Positions 24,714 through 33,477 of a DNA stretch of 64,000 nt are shown here, in pieces (position 1 is the stretch's first letter; each line of letters starts with the position of its first letter). The position numbers and the translations under genes are program-made. The notes beneath the pieces are model-generated. The model was not told where the DNA came from. It searched no databases and saw only the letters and a list, made by a program, of their open reading frames with translations. Origin of the DNA: JAAZZY01 sp964612505 (GTDB lineage: Bacteria; Chlamydiota; Chlamydiia; Chlamydiales; JAAZZY01); contig CAZTEX010000001.1 in the NCBI GenBank assembly GCA_964612505.1, positions 124,001 to 188,000 of the forward strand, read 5' to 3'.

Positions 24714-26036
24714 ATGACTTTCGATACATTTTCTTTAGATCCACAAATTTTAAAAGCTGTTGTTAAAGAAGGCTACACAAAGCCAACAAAAATTCAATCT
24801 GATGCGATTCCTGAAATTCAAAAGGGTACAGATATTCGCGCCTCAGCACAAACAGGAACTGGTAAAACAGCCGCATTTTTGCTACCTATTCTTGATAAAC
24901 TCGTAAAATCTGATCGCTTAAAAGGTCACAGAAACGGCCCTCGTGTGCTTGTTTTAGTTCCAACTCGTGAGCTTGCTGTTCAAATTACAGAACAAGCACA
25001 AAAGTACAGCCAATTTTTAAGCCAAATTAAAACGGTCTGCATTAGTGGGGGAGTCTCTTATCAACTACATGCAAAAAAATTATCAAAATCATACGATGTG
25101 CTAGTAGCTACGCCAGGTAGGCTTGTCGATTACATTGAACGAGGAAAAATCGATCTATCAAAAATCGAAGTGCTCGTTTTAGACGAAGCTGACCGCATGT
25201 TAGATATGGGATTTACAAAATCTATTGAACAAATCGTTGCAGAAATTCCTGAGGAACGCCAAACACTGCTGTTCTCGGCAACTATGCACAAAAATATTTT
25301 AGCTTTATCTGACAAGCTTTTGCAAAATCCTTTAACTATTAAAGTTCATGAAGATGGCGAAAAGCATCAAAATATTCAGCAAAAACTGCATTATGTGGAT
25401 AACTTAAGTCATAAAAACCGACTTTTAGAGCATATTTTAAATGATCAAACTGTGCAAACCAGCATCATTTTTACAGCGACTAAAAAGCACGCAGAACAAC
25501 TTCAGTATGAACTTAAAGACAAAGGTTACCGAGTTGCCGCTTTACATGGTGATATGAACCAAGGGCAACGCAATAGAGCCATCCAACGGTTTAAAGAAGG
25601 TAAAGTCAATGTACTCGTAGCCACAGACGTAGCAGCTAGAGGGTTGCATGTGGAAGCGATTACTCACGTGATTAATTTTGATCTACCTCGAAATATTGAA
25701 GATTACGTTCACCGCATCGGTCGTACTGGTCGCGCTGAAGCAACAGGGGTTGCCTTATCTTTTGCAGCAGAAAGAGATAGAAGCTTAGTCAAAAGGATTG
25801 AAAGCTTTATTGGTCAGCAAATTGATGTTTCTGAAATCGCAGGATTAGAACCTTCTCCTTCATCAAGGGTGACGGCGATCCATCCAAGAAAAAATAAAAG
25901 ACCTTCTAATCAAAGGACTTCTTTTTCCAGTACTGCTAAAAGAGAAGAAAGAGACAGAGAGAATTTTCCTCCAAGAGGAAGACGTTTTAAAGTTCGTGAT
26001 AAAAATACCTTTAAAAAAAGCTTTCTGAAAAAGTAA
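24714..26036 (+). CDS. DEAD-box RNA helicase, RhlE/RhlB type
   Basis: ATP-dependent RNA helicase of 440 residues with all motifs: Q motif (KPTKIQSDAIPEI), ASAQTGTGKTAAF, PTRELA, TPGRLVD, DEAD in LDEADRMLDMGF, SATM, and HRIGRTGRAEATG in the second domain. After about residue 380 comes a basic Arg/Lys/Ser tail of the kind that aids RNA binding. It acts in ribosome assembly, RNA turnover or cold adaptation. It is a stand-alone gene. The subfamily name is uncertain. Confidence 0.93.
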   Translation: MTFDTFSLDPQILKAVVKEGYTKPTKIQSDAIPEIQKGTDIRASAQTGTGKTAAFLLPILDKLVKSDRLKGHRNGPRVLVLVPTRELAVQITEQAQKYSQFLSQIKTVCISGGVSYQLHAKKLSKSYDVLVATPGRLVDYIERGKIDLSKIEVLVLDEADRMLDMGFTKSIEQIVAEIPEERQTLLFSATMHKNILALSDKLLQNPLTIKVHEDGEKHQNIQQKLHYVDNLSHKNRLLEHILNDQTVQTSIIFTATKKHAEQLQYELKDKGYRVAALHGDMNQGQRNRAIQRFKEGKVNVLVATDVAARGLHVEAITHVINFDLPRNIEDYVHRIGRTGRAEATGVALSFAAERDRSLVKRIESFIGQQIDVSEIAGLEPSPSSRVTAIHPRKNKRPSNQRTSFSSTAKREERDRENFPPRGRRFKVRDKNTFKKSFLKK

Positions 26037-26065
26037 ATTACTTATTTACTTAAACTCGATAAAAA

Positions 26066-27370
26066 ATGCCTGGTTCGATACTTAGAGTCTTTCTGACTAC
26101 AATGGTCAAGTTTAGTGATGAAGTCTATTTACAGATTGGCTTCATCTTTTGTTCTTTGCTCTTATCCCAACTTATCTATGTCTTTGTTAAAAGAACATTC
26201 TCACTTTTATCGAAATCGATCAAATTTGTTGCCAAAATTTCAAGACTGCGGACCCTCTTTTTATTTTCATGGTTAGCAGCCATTGGCACCCTTTACCCGG
26301 GCTATACCACTTATATCAGTAATGAAAGTTCCATGATTGCTCTCTTGAGTTTGATCATTGGTTCTCTCTTTTTGATGCGTTTAGTGCGCTCTTTAGCACC
26401 TCAAGTAGTAAAAACACCTTTAAATATTCTAATAGGAACGGCAGCGCTTTTATTGCTGACAGGATTTTTTAAACCACTTCTTTATTTATTAGATCATACC
26501 TCTCTCAAATTAGGGGTCATTAACACCTCTTTATTAAAATTATTTCATTCAGTGGGGCTGATCTCTCTATTAACCTGGATAGCTCTTGCTGTTTCTAATC
26601 GATTTGATAAAAAAATCATTCAAAATAAACAGCTCAGTAAATCGACTCACATTCTACTTTCTAAAATTTTTAGAGTATCGACTGTGACTATTTCGATCTT
26701 TTTTGGAATGTCACTTGTCGGACTTGATTTATCGATTATCACCTTTTTTGCCGGTGCTATCGGTGTGGCTGTCGGTTTTGGACTTCAAAACATTTTATCT
26801 AATATTTTTTGCGGTATCATCATCTTACTTGATAGATCGGTAAGGCCAGGAGATGTCGTTACCCTTCCTGACATTGCACATCCCGACGGGGGAACTTACG
26901 GTGTCGTTCACAAACTAAAGGCTCGCTACGTTTCAATAAGAACGCGTGAAGGGATTGAACACCTAATTCCAAATGAAACTTTTGTTAACAAAAAAACAGA
27001 GAGCTGGACCCATAGCGATCCTTTTATTAGAATTTCTATTCCCTTTCAAGTAGGGATTAATGCCGATCTAGATCATGTTGAAAAACTACTCTTAGAAGCT
27101 GCAAATACAACAACTCGTGTCATCAAAAAACCAGAGTCTTATATCAGAGTCACAGCTTTAAATAGTCACTCGATTGATATTAGCCTCAGAGTTTGGATCC
27201 AAGATCCAGAAAATGGAATTAGTGGAATTAAAAGTAGCGTCTATAAACAAGCGCTTCTTCTCTTTAGAGAACATCATATTGAAATTCCTCATCCTCCCAT
27301 GCACCTTTATTTCAAAAATTACAATCTGCCAAACCTCAAAGAAGATGAAGCAACTTTAATCAATCGCTAA
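26066..27370 (+). CDS. Mechanosensitive ion channel, MscS family
   Basis: 434 residues with about five membrane segments before the pore helix and soluble domain. The core FGLQNILSNIFCGIIILLDR contains the pore-end helix and the beta-domain entry, followed by RPGDVVTLPD, TYGVVHKL and LIPNETFVNKKTESW, which identify the MscS family. Such channels vent solutes when membranes are stretched by osmotic shock. The start could be 26066 or the ATG 12 codons later; neither has an obvious ribosome site. It lies 29 bases after the helicase and may share its transcript. Confidence 0.9.
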   Translation: MPGSILRVFLTTMVKFSDEVYLQIGFIFCSLLLSQLIYVFVKRTFSLLSKSIKFVAKISRLRTLFLFSWLAAIGTLYPGYTTYISNESSMIALLSLIIGSLFLMRLVRSLAPQVVKTPLNILIGTAALLLLTGFFKPLLYLLDHTSLKLGVINTSLLKLFHSVGLISLLTWIALAVSNRFDKKIIQNKQLSKSTHILLSKIFRVSTVTISIFFGMSLVGLDLSIITFFAGAIGVAVGFGLQNILSNIFCGIIILLDRSVRPGDVVTLPDIAHPDGGTYGVVHKLKARYVSIRTREGIEHLIPNETFVNKKTESWTHSDPFIRISIPFQVGINADLDHVEKLLLEAANTTTRVIKKPESYIRVTALNSHSIDISLRVWIQDPENGISGIKSSVYKQALLLFREHHIEIPHPPMHLYFKNYNLPNLKEDEATLINR

Positions 27371-27768
27371 CTCAACTTATTTTTCGAAAATAATTTAGCG
27401 CTCTGGCAACCTAAGTAAAATGTCAAAAGAGCTCCTAGAGTAGTAATAAAAAAGGTCATCAAAGCGAGCATAATTTGCTTTTGAAGGATGAAATTATTTA
27501 CAAAAAAAATAAAGTCGGCAAACGAAGTCAAAGAACCTAAAAAGCCTATATAAAGCAACGCGCTGATCAAATGATTAAATTTGTTTCTGAATAGAGTGAC
27601 TAAAAAACCAGCAAAAAAACAGCCCCCAATGTTTAAGCAAACGATTTGCCAATTATAAAGAGTTAAATTGTTTTGGGAGAAAGATTGAAGGGTGATCAGA
27701 GAGCGAACTAACGTCCCTATAATACCCCCGATGATCACACAACCAAGTTCTTTAAGAAAGCAAATCAA
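27367..27768 (-). CDS. crcB: Fluoride channel subunit, FluC/CrcB
   Basis: A 133-residue, four-segment membrane protein. GGIIGTLVRSLI near the N-terminus, the NIGGCFFAGF segment and GFLGSLTSFADF match the family's 'G-x-x-G-x-x-x-R', 'N-x-x-G-x-x-x-x-G' and 'G-x-x-G-x-x-T-x-(F/S)' motifs. In most species FluC is a homodimer; here a second gene overlaps it, as in bacteria with a heterodimeric pair. It exports fluoride. It overlaps its neighbour by 17 bases. Confidence 0.85.
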   Translation of the reverse strand: MICFLKELGCVIIGGIIGTLVRSLITLQSFSQNNLTLYNWQIVCLNIGGCFFAGFLVTLFRNKFNHLISALLYIGFLGSLTSFADFIFFVNNFILQKQIMLALMTFFITTLGALLTFYLGCQSAKLFSKNKLS

Positions 27769-28162
27769 AAATGACCCCCATGGTCCATCTTCCTAAAAAT
27801 TCAAATCCCATTCCGACAAGCAGCGTTAAAACAAAGTAAGCGAGCGCACGCCTCGCTTTTTGCAATCTAAAATGCTCATACACATCTGTAATATAAGTGG
27901 AGAATGTTGAAAATGCAGCTAAAAATCCCATAAGAATTATGTTTATATACATTTGAGAAAGTGGATTTTGAGAGATGTAGGCTGAAAAAAGGCCTATTAA
28001 AAAACAAGCGAGGATGTTCACAACAAAAGTATGATGTGGATAGGGGAGAATCGTTGTATTTTTATCATAAAAAAAGGTGATTAATTTAATAATAAAAAAT
28101 CTTAGCGATGCGCCCACAGCTCCGACAAGAGAGATGTAACACAAATTTTCAAAAGAGCTCAT
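27752..28162 (-). CDS. crcB: Fluoride channel subunit, FluC/CrcB (second copy)
   Basis: A 136-residue paralog of the next gene on the same strand. VGAVGASLRFFI, NILACFLIGLF and GFLAAFSTFSTY cover the three family motifs, and the TFST pair is the classic fluoride-pathway segment. The two overlapping genes most likely form one heterodimeric fluoride exporter. No fluoride riboswitch fold is recognisable in the 100 bases before the ATG. Confidence 0.85.
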   Translation of the reverse strand: MSSFENLCYISLVGAVGASLRFFIIKLITFFYDKNTTILPYPHHTFVVNILACFLIGLFSAYISQNPLSQMYINIILMGFLAAFSTFSTYITDVYEHFRLQKARRALAYFVLTLLVGMGFEFLGRWTMGVIFDLLS

Positions 28163-28778
28163 TTAAAAACAAATTATCCCTTCATTTGCAAGTCATTCTT
28201 TTCATAGACAAAAATCGATTTATATTAAATGTCATAAGTTGGTTTTTTTAAGAATTCTTTAGCTTTGCAATGAAAGACTTTTTCAGACCATGCTACAAAA
28301 GCAACTTCTGCCTGTTTTCAACAATGATAAGAGTAACTATAATTTCTTAGGATTAAAGATGAAGAGCTAGATGTAATTTAATCCAAGATTTACGAAAAAA
28401 AGATTGCGCTCTATGTTTTTTTGTTTAAAGAATTCAAAATTTAAGCGTAGTTTTTTGCAAAAAATAAAAGTTTTCTACAATCAATTTTGTAAATAAATTA
28501 TTTTAATTCGATTTATTGAACTAAAAATTAGCAATCTCAGCGGTGCTTAAAAAAACTATTTACAATTTAAAAATTATAGTATAAAATAAATGAAGTAACC
28601 TTTTAAATTTTTAAAAAAAAGAAAGAAATTAAAATATTAACTTTAAACTAAATGAAGGATTTTATGTCAACAAAATGATCTATGAGCTGGAATTGCTTTG
28701 CTGGGCCCCTTTACAAGAACATCCAACTGAAATATTCTATTTTAGTGTTAGTATTTTTTAATACGGAGATATTGAATT
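28163..28778. other. AT-rich gap of 616 bases without a recognised gene
   Basis: This stretch separates the divergent FluC pair and the gene at 28779. It is strongly AT-rich with poly-A tracts, and probably carries promoters for both sides. At 28664 there is an ATG with a GAAGGA site (MSTK then stop) whose -1 frame continues for 29 codons; this may be a leader peptide or a decayed gene start. I see no tRNA, no hairpin with a T-run and no convincing long ORF. Confidence 0.5.
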
Positions 28779-29765
28779 ATGGCAACAACAAGCAGTTTTT
28801 CAGAATCAGAAAATTTTTTACCCTCTTGGAAATTCACGCTTCATACCCATCTTTCATATGTAAACTCAGAAGATTTAGGTAGCTCTGTCCCTGTCACTGC
28901 TCATCTATTTGGATCTGATAGAAATAGCCACGCCGTCCACACATTTAATTATGAGCCCATGACTTCAGTGCAACAATTTCCGCAGCGATTTTTGCCACAA
29001 GGTTTGCTGGTTACTATCGGCCGTGAGGATTGCTTTCAGTATCGACTTCAGAAACTCTTTTTTGTTCTTCCTCCTTCAGCAAGTTTTAATTTAACTTTAC
29101 AGGCTTTTAAAGACTTTCACTCTGTCATTTTACATGCAACCGTATTAGACGGTCGACATCAAGGTAAAGTGGCTAAACCACTCTCAAACTGTAGCGCCGA
29201 ATTACAAGCTGCTGTAGCTAGAGCATCTAGAGTTTTTAGAATAAATCTGAATAGCGTTTGCGCTTGCTCATTACTCGATCCAGAAGAGTTAAACATGCTT
29301 TGGCCAAGAAGAATTGCGCCCCTCTGTGTAAACATCTCTCCTCCAAGTGATTCAAATGGGCAGAACACATTGCTGTTTACGGCCAAAAATAAAGGAATGA
29401 TCGCCCCAATTTTTAGAGCGATGGGATCTGACGCACGCGTATGTTCATTCCTAATGGACTCTGAGACTGTAGAGCAATTCCCTGACGGCATGGAAGCTAC
29501 TATCACATTCGTGCGTGAAGGTGGATTACAATTCATAGATTATCGATCTTGTGGCAAAGTGACAGTGCCTCCTGAAGTTTTGGAAGATTTTAGCGAGGGC
29601 GAAGATGCCACGCTCAATTTTGCCTATAAGGGTAGAGAGTTAACGTTTGTTACAGAGGGGATTGAGAGCAAAAGAAAACCATTTACTGAATGGAATATAG
29701 CGGTGCCCTCGTTAACATTAGCAAAAAAAACCCAAAAACCAAGCGGCTTTTTTGCTAAGCTATAA
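28779..29765 (+). CDS. Unknown 328-residue protein
   Basis: No signal peptide or membrane segment. The N-terminus is Ser/Thr-rich (MATTSSFSESE), like that of the small protein at 52994. The body is predicted mostly as beta strands, with repeated 'F-P-(D/Q)-G-(M/L)-x-(A/V)-T-(I/V)' pieces: FLPQGLLVTIGRE near 76 and FPDGMEATITFVRE near 233 look like two copies of the same unit. GGAG lies about 12 bases before the ATG. No family recognised; a repeat-built adhesive or effector-like protein is possible. Confidence 0.65.
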   Translation: MATTSSFSESENFLPSWKFTLHTHLSYVNSEDLGSSVPVTAHLFGSDRNSHAVHTFNYEPMTSVQQFPQRFLPQGLLVTIGREDCFQYRLQKLFFVLPPSASFNLTLQAFKDFHSVILHATVLDGRHQGKVAKPLSNCSAELQAAVARASRVFRINLNSVCACSLLDPEELNMLWPRRIAPLCVNISPPSDSNGQNTLLFTAKNKGMIAPIFRAMGSDARVCSFLMDSETVEQFPDGMEATITFVREGGLQFIDYRSCGKVTVPPEVLEDFSEGEDATLNFAYKGRELTFVTEGIESKRKPFTEWNIAVPSLTLAKKTQKPSGFFAKL

Positions 29766-29781
29766 ATGCTAACTTGCTATT

Positions 29782-30666
29782 TTATGATTCTAGAACTTCT
29801 GCTTTCCATGGGATCGAATCTTGTGCCCCTTTTCTAGACACACAAAGGGCGGCAGCCTGTGAAGCATAACGCAAACATTGCTCTATCGATTGATTTTCAA
29901 GCTTTGCAGCTAAATAGTAACCAATAAAGGTATCGCCAGCTCCTGTTGTATCCACAACTTGAACTTCGCAAGCGGGGATATTCCATTTTTGATTTTGATA
30001 TTGATAGAGAACTCCCTCTTGGCCGACAGTCAAGATAATTTCTGTATTGGGATAAAGCTTTGCGAGTTTTTCTAAAGCCACTTTATAGTCGCCTTCTTCA
30101 GCCAGAGCTTGGGCTTCTGTCTCATTTACAATCAGGGTACTGACTAATTTAAGAGGGTAGTTAAGCACTTTTTCACTCATTGGGGCAGGATTCAAACAGA
30201 CATTCAAACCTTTTTGATGTCCCTGCTCAATTAAGTAGTCGATAAGGTTAATTTCATTTTGCAATAGAAGAGAGTCTCCTTGATTAAAATTCTTTAAAAC
30301 ACGATCTATCTCTTCTTTGGTCGTCTCTTTATTAGCTCCTGCAAAAAGAATGATGGCATTTTGTCCTGCAGAGTCTACTTGGATAAAAGCATGTCCATTA
30401 GGAGTCGCGCATTCTGCAATATACTCAACATGGACTCCATCTTTTGCTAATCGATCTTTTAGCCATTTTCCATCAGGGCCTATTTTTCCTGCGTGATACA
30501 CGCTGGCCCCCGCACGCACGAGCGCTGTTGTTTGATTGGCCCCTTTTCCCCCTGAAAAAGTTTCAAAGGAGATGCTTGCTAGGGTTTCTCCAGGCTGAAC
30601 TAAGTGGGGGACCCGGTAAACATAGTCAATGTTTAAAGAACCATAGCTTAAAATTTTAGCAGGCAT
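29782..30666 (-). CDS. rbsK: Ribokinase (PfkB family)
   Basis: Phosphorylates ribose to ribose 5-phosphate. SGGKGANQTTALVRAGA near 36-52 is the PfkB signature 1 with the ribokinase-type GGKGANQ, and DTTGAGDTFIGYYLA near 240-254 is signature 2 with the catalytic Asp. 294 residues is full length. It is the third gene of a unit with a nucleoside hydrolase and a sugar permease, so ribose released from nucleosides is the expected substrate. The start is an ATG 13 bases after the permease stop. Confidence 0.93.
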   Translation of the reverse strand: MPAKILSYGSLNIDYVYRVPHLVQPGETLASISFETFSGGKGANQTTALVRAGASVYHAGKIGPDGKWLKDRLAKDGVHVEYIAECATPNGHAFIQVDSAGQNAIILFAGANKETTKEEIDRVLKNFNQGDSLLLQNEINLIDYLIEQGHQKGLNVCLNPAPMSEKVLNYPLKLVSTLIVNETEAQALAEEGDYKVALEKLAKLYPNTEIILTVGQEGVLYQYQNQKWNIPACEVQVVDTTGAGDTFIGYYLAAKLENQSIEQCLRYASQAAALCVSRKGAQDSIPWKAEVLES

Positions 30667-30679
30667 AATACTTCATTCC

Positions 30680-31669
30680 TTATCCAAATAGCTTAGCTAG
30701 TCCAATACTGGCTAGTCCCAACAAATAGCAAATAAACATAAGCAAGAGAAGCAAAAAAACCCTTTTGACATTATAAAATTCTTTCCATACAAAAACGCCC
30801 CAAATGGCTGCCACTAGAGTGGCTCCTTGCCCCAAAGCATAGGCAATCGCAGGCCCTGCATTTGTAGAAGCAATGACATTAAATGAAAAACCCACGCACC
30901 AGATAAAGCCACCAAAAAGACCGATTAAATGTTGCTTAAAAGAGCCCTGAAAATAAGCACTCATGAAAATAGGCTTTCCTAAAATGGGCTTTCTCATCAA
31001 AGCATAGTTTATTACCACGGTACAAATTAAGACACCTACTGCAAAGAAAAAGATCCCCACATAAGGAGTTAATGCCCCTTCTCCTTGGATAGAATCGGCT
31101 AAAATAGGATAGAAAAAGCTCATTAAAATCCCGCTAACCACAGAGAGGATAAGGCCTTTTTTAGAAGTGCGAAGTTCTTTTTTCTCTTGTAGATCCTTTC
31201 TTTTATAAGCTGCTGCAGCTAAAACAATCGCAATTAATATGAGCACGATTCCTAAAAGCAGTAATAAGAAACTTCCTTTTTGGGAAATGAAATAGCTTAA
31301 AGTAGTTCCAACAACTAAAGAGATTCCCACAGCGACAGGAAATGCGACCGCCATTCCAGCAATCGAGATGGCTGCCACTAAACATATATTGGCCAAATTA
31401 AATACAGCCCCACTGGCAAATGCCTTTGCAGCATTCTCTTGGCTGAAGCTCGAAAAGCCCTTTAAAAAAGAGGGCTCTATGGCTCCAAGACTTCCCAAGG
31501 AAAAAGCAAAGAGAAGGCTCGTGAGAAAAACGCCCACAGAATAATCCCAATAAAAAAGCTCAAAGCGCCAGCCTTTATCCATTTTAGTGGTATTTGCCCA
31601 TGAACCCCAGCAAATCATAGAGATAAACATCAAAAGGACAGCAATGAAATAGGATTGTGGTAAATACAC
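30680..31669 (-). CDS. GRP/RhaT-like sugar permease (ribose uptake candidate)
   Basis: A 329-residue membrane protein with ten predicted segments, in the drug/metabolite transporter superfamily. The first segments contain SMICWGSWANTTK, the 'WGSW' motif of the glucose/ribose porter (GRP) family. It starts with a GTG at 31669, only 3 bases after the nucleoside hydrolase stop and behind GGAG, so translation is tightly coupled. Sitting between a nucleoside hydrolase and a ribokinase, it most likely imports ribose; this is contextual inference. Confidence 0.85.
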   Translation of the reverse strand: MYLPQSYFIAVLLMFISMICWGSWANTTKMDKGWRFELFYWDYSVGVFLTSLLFAFSLGSLGAIEPSFLKGFSSFSQENAAKAFASGAVFNLANICLVAAISIAGMAVAFPVAVGISLVVGTTLSYFISQKGSFLLLLLGIVLILIAIVLAAAAYKRKDLQEKKELRTSKKGLILSVVSGILMSFFYPILADSIQGEGALTPYVGIFFFAVGVLICTVVINYALMRKPILGKPIFMSAYFQGSFKQHLIGLFGGFIWCVGFSFNVIASTNAGPAIAYALGQGATLVAAIWGVFVWKEFYNVKRVFLLLLLMFICYLLGLASIGLAKLFG

Positions 31670-31672
31670 AGA

Positions 31673-32686
31673 TTAATCTCCCTGACTAATTGTCTTATAA
31701 AACAAAGAGTAAAATTCAGAAGGTTTAATATTTAAATAAACCTGAACAGGGGAGCCTTCTGGATCTTTAGTGGTGCACCCATAACTGGAACCTTCTTTTA
31801 AATTGATCGAGAGATTCATCGTTTTAGATTTTCCCAAAGATGGCTTCGTCATTACTGCAGCAGCCACAGGATCCCAAAAGAAAACAGTTGTTTCTTCTTG
31901 TGACTTAATATAAGGCTCAATGACATCGCAAACAAATTCAGCAGAAGTATTTTTTTGTTCGGCCTTAAATTTTTCATAGATAGCTTGAGTAATAGGGGCT
32001 TGCTCGGTGGCATTTAAGGGAACTAAGGTAATGGGAATCCCAGAAGCAATCACAATCTCTGCGGCTTTTGCATCTAAAAATACATTATATTCTGCGCAAG
32101 TGTTTTCATAACCATGGGGCTTTCCCATAATATTTCCATGATAATTAATAGAGCCTCCTGAAATAACAACCCTTTCAATATTTTCTTTAAGAGAAGGATC
32201 GTTTTGGAGAGCGATTGCAATATTAGTCATTGGAGCTAGCGCTAAAATAGTTACCTTCTCATCGCTATTGCTAATAATCTCTGTCATCAATTTCCAAGAA
32301 GGAAGGGATGAAACTTTATTTTTGTTTTTAGGCAGGGGAATGTTAAAAACTTCATCAACACCTTTTCTCCAATCTTCTGGAAAAGCTGCATAAGGACTTA
32401 AAGAATCTTTGGCACCATAAGACACAGGAATTGCGGGCTCATTGGCCAATTGCAAGAGTTTTAAAATGTTTGGAGCGCTATATTTCCAATGGGCCATTCC
32501 AGTACCAGTCGTTGTTACTGCCAAAACTTCCACATCTTTTCTTTTTAAAAGGTATAGGATAGCCATCATATCATCCATATCGCAATCGGTATCTACAATG
32601 ACTTTTAATTGATTTTCAGCTGCTGGCAACATTGAGTAGCTCATTACTAAACAGAAAAATAAGAATATAATTTTGATTTTTTTCAT
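31673..32686 (-). CDS. Exported nucleoside hydrolase (IUNH family)
   Basis: Cleaves nucleosides to base and ribose. The N-terminus is a clear signal peptide (basic MKKIK, about 17 hydrophobic residues ending LPAAEN), followed directly by the family's calcium site VDTDCDMDDMMAI (D-x-D-x-x-x-D-D). GIPITLVPLNATEQAP and WDPVAAAVM near the C-terminus are also typical. 337 residues. The export signal places it in the periplasm or outside. It heads the nucleoside hydrolase-permease-ribokinase unit. Base specificity is not readable. Confidence 0.92.
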   Translation of the reverse strand: MKKIKIIFLFFCLVMSYSMLPAAENQLKVIVDTDCDMDDMMAILYLLKRKDVEVLAVTTTGTGMAHWKYSAPNILKLLQLANEPAIPVSYGAKDSLSPYAAFPEDWRKGVDEVFNIPLPKNKNKVSSLPSWKLMTEIISNSDEKVTILALAPMTNIAIALQNDPSLKENIERVVISGGSINYHGNIMGKPHGYENTCAEYNVFLDAKAAEIVIASGIPITLVPLNATEQAPITQAIYEKFKAEQKNTSAEFVCDVIEPYIKSQEETTVFFWDPVAAAVMTKPSLGKSKTMNLSINLKEGSSYGCTTKDPEGSPVQVYLNIKPSEFYSLFYKTISQGD

Positions 32687-32843
32687 CTATTTTTTGAAAA
32701 GGGGTTAGGTTTTTGCTCAAAAGAAGCCTTCCGCTCTTTATTGACTCAAAGAATGTGCTTAGCACTCAAAGAAATAAAAATGAATTAAATTTTAACTATT
32801 TTTAAAGTGCCTATTTCATAGTAAAGCAAAGATATGGAGGAAA

Positions 32844-33314
32844 TTACTTACCGATATCTTCATTCCAAAGCACAGATTGCTCTTGAATAAATTTTTGCAT
32901 CAAAGAGAAGCACTTCATATCATTTAGAACAATGACTTCCACATTTCGCTCTCTCAACAAATCTTCTTCCCCCATAAACGTTTGATTTTCTCCAACAACA
33001 ACTTTTGGAATCCCATAAAGCAATATAGCCCCACTACACATAGAACAAGGGGATAGGGTGGTATAGAGAGTACAATCTTTGTAGACAGCAGCCGACAATC
33101 TCCCTGCATTTTCTAAGGCGTCTATTTCAGCATGGAGGGTGGGGCTACTTTTTTGAATCCTTTGATTGTGCCCTTGCCCTATGATTTTGCCTTGATATAC
33201 TAAAACAGAGCCAATCGGAATACCCCCTTCATCATAACCTTGCTCTGCTTGCTTTAAAGCCGCTTGCATGAAAAAGTCTCTATTTGGTTCATGATTTAAT
33301 TTATCTAATGACAT
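32844..33314 (-). CDS. Cytosine deaminase of the fungal Fcy1 type
   Basis: A 156-residue zinc deaminase of the cytidine deaminase superfamily. The zinc motifs are TLHAEIDALENAGR (His-Ala-Glu) and TTLSPCSMCSGAI (two Cys). From memory, it matches yeast Fcy1 far better than TadA or guanine deaminase: EGGIPIGS, TLYTTLSPC, YGIPKVVVGEN and the final WNEDIGK have near-identical counterparts. Fcy1 converts cytosine to uracil. It lies 157 bases upstream of the nucleoside hydrolase on the same strand, which suits release and deamination of cytosine. The subfamily call rests on recalled sequence. Confidence 0.85.
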   Translation of the reverse strand: MSLDKLNHEPNRDFFMQAALKQAEQGYDEGGIPIGSVLVYQGKIIGQGHNQRIQKSSPTLHAEIDALENAGRLSAAVYKDCTLYTTLSPCSMCSGAILLYGIPKVVVGENQTFMGEEDLLRERNVEVIVLNDMKCFSLMQKFIQEQSVLWNEDIGK

Positions 33315-33477
33315 ACATAATCCTGAGTTGTGATCAGATTAACCTGGCAAATCTTTATTTTAAAATACAAAAGAGATAAAAAAAACTAAACCTACTTAAA
33401 TCTTAATTGAGTCTTAATATATTTTTTGGTATACTATTGCTAAGTTATTCTAATCTATTTTAAGCAAAGGATCTTTT

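Noticed and set aside
28163..28300. Possible fluoride riboswitch before the FluC pair
   Set aside because: I could not find the conserved pairing elements of the crcB motif in the expected place.
28682..28882. Plus-strand frame overlapping the start of the 28779 gene
   Set aside because: It lies in an AT-rich gap, overlaps a better supported start and shows no ribosome site.
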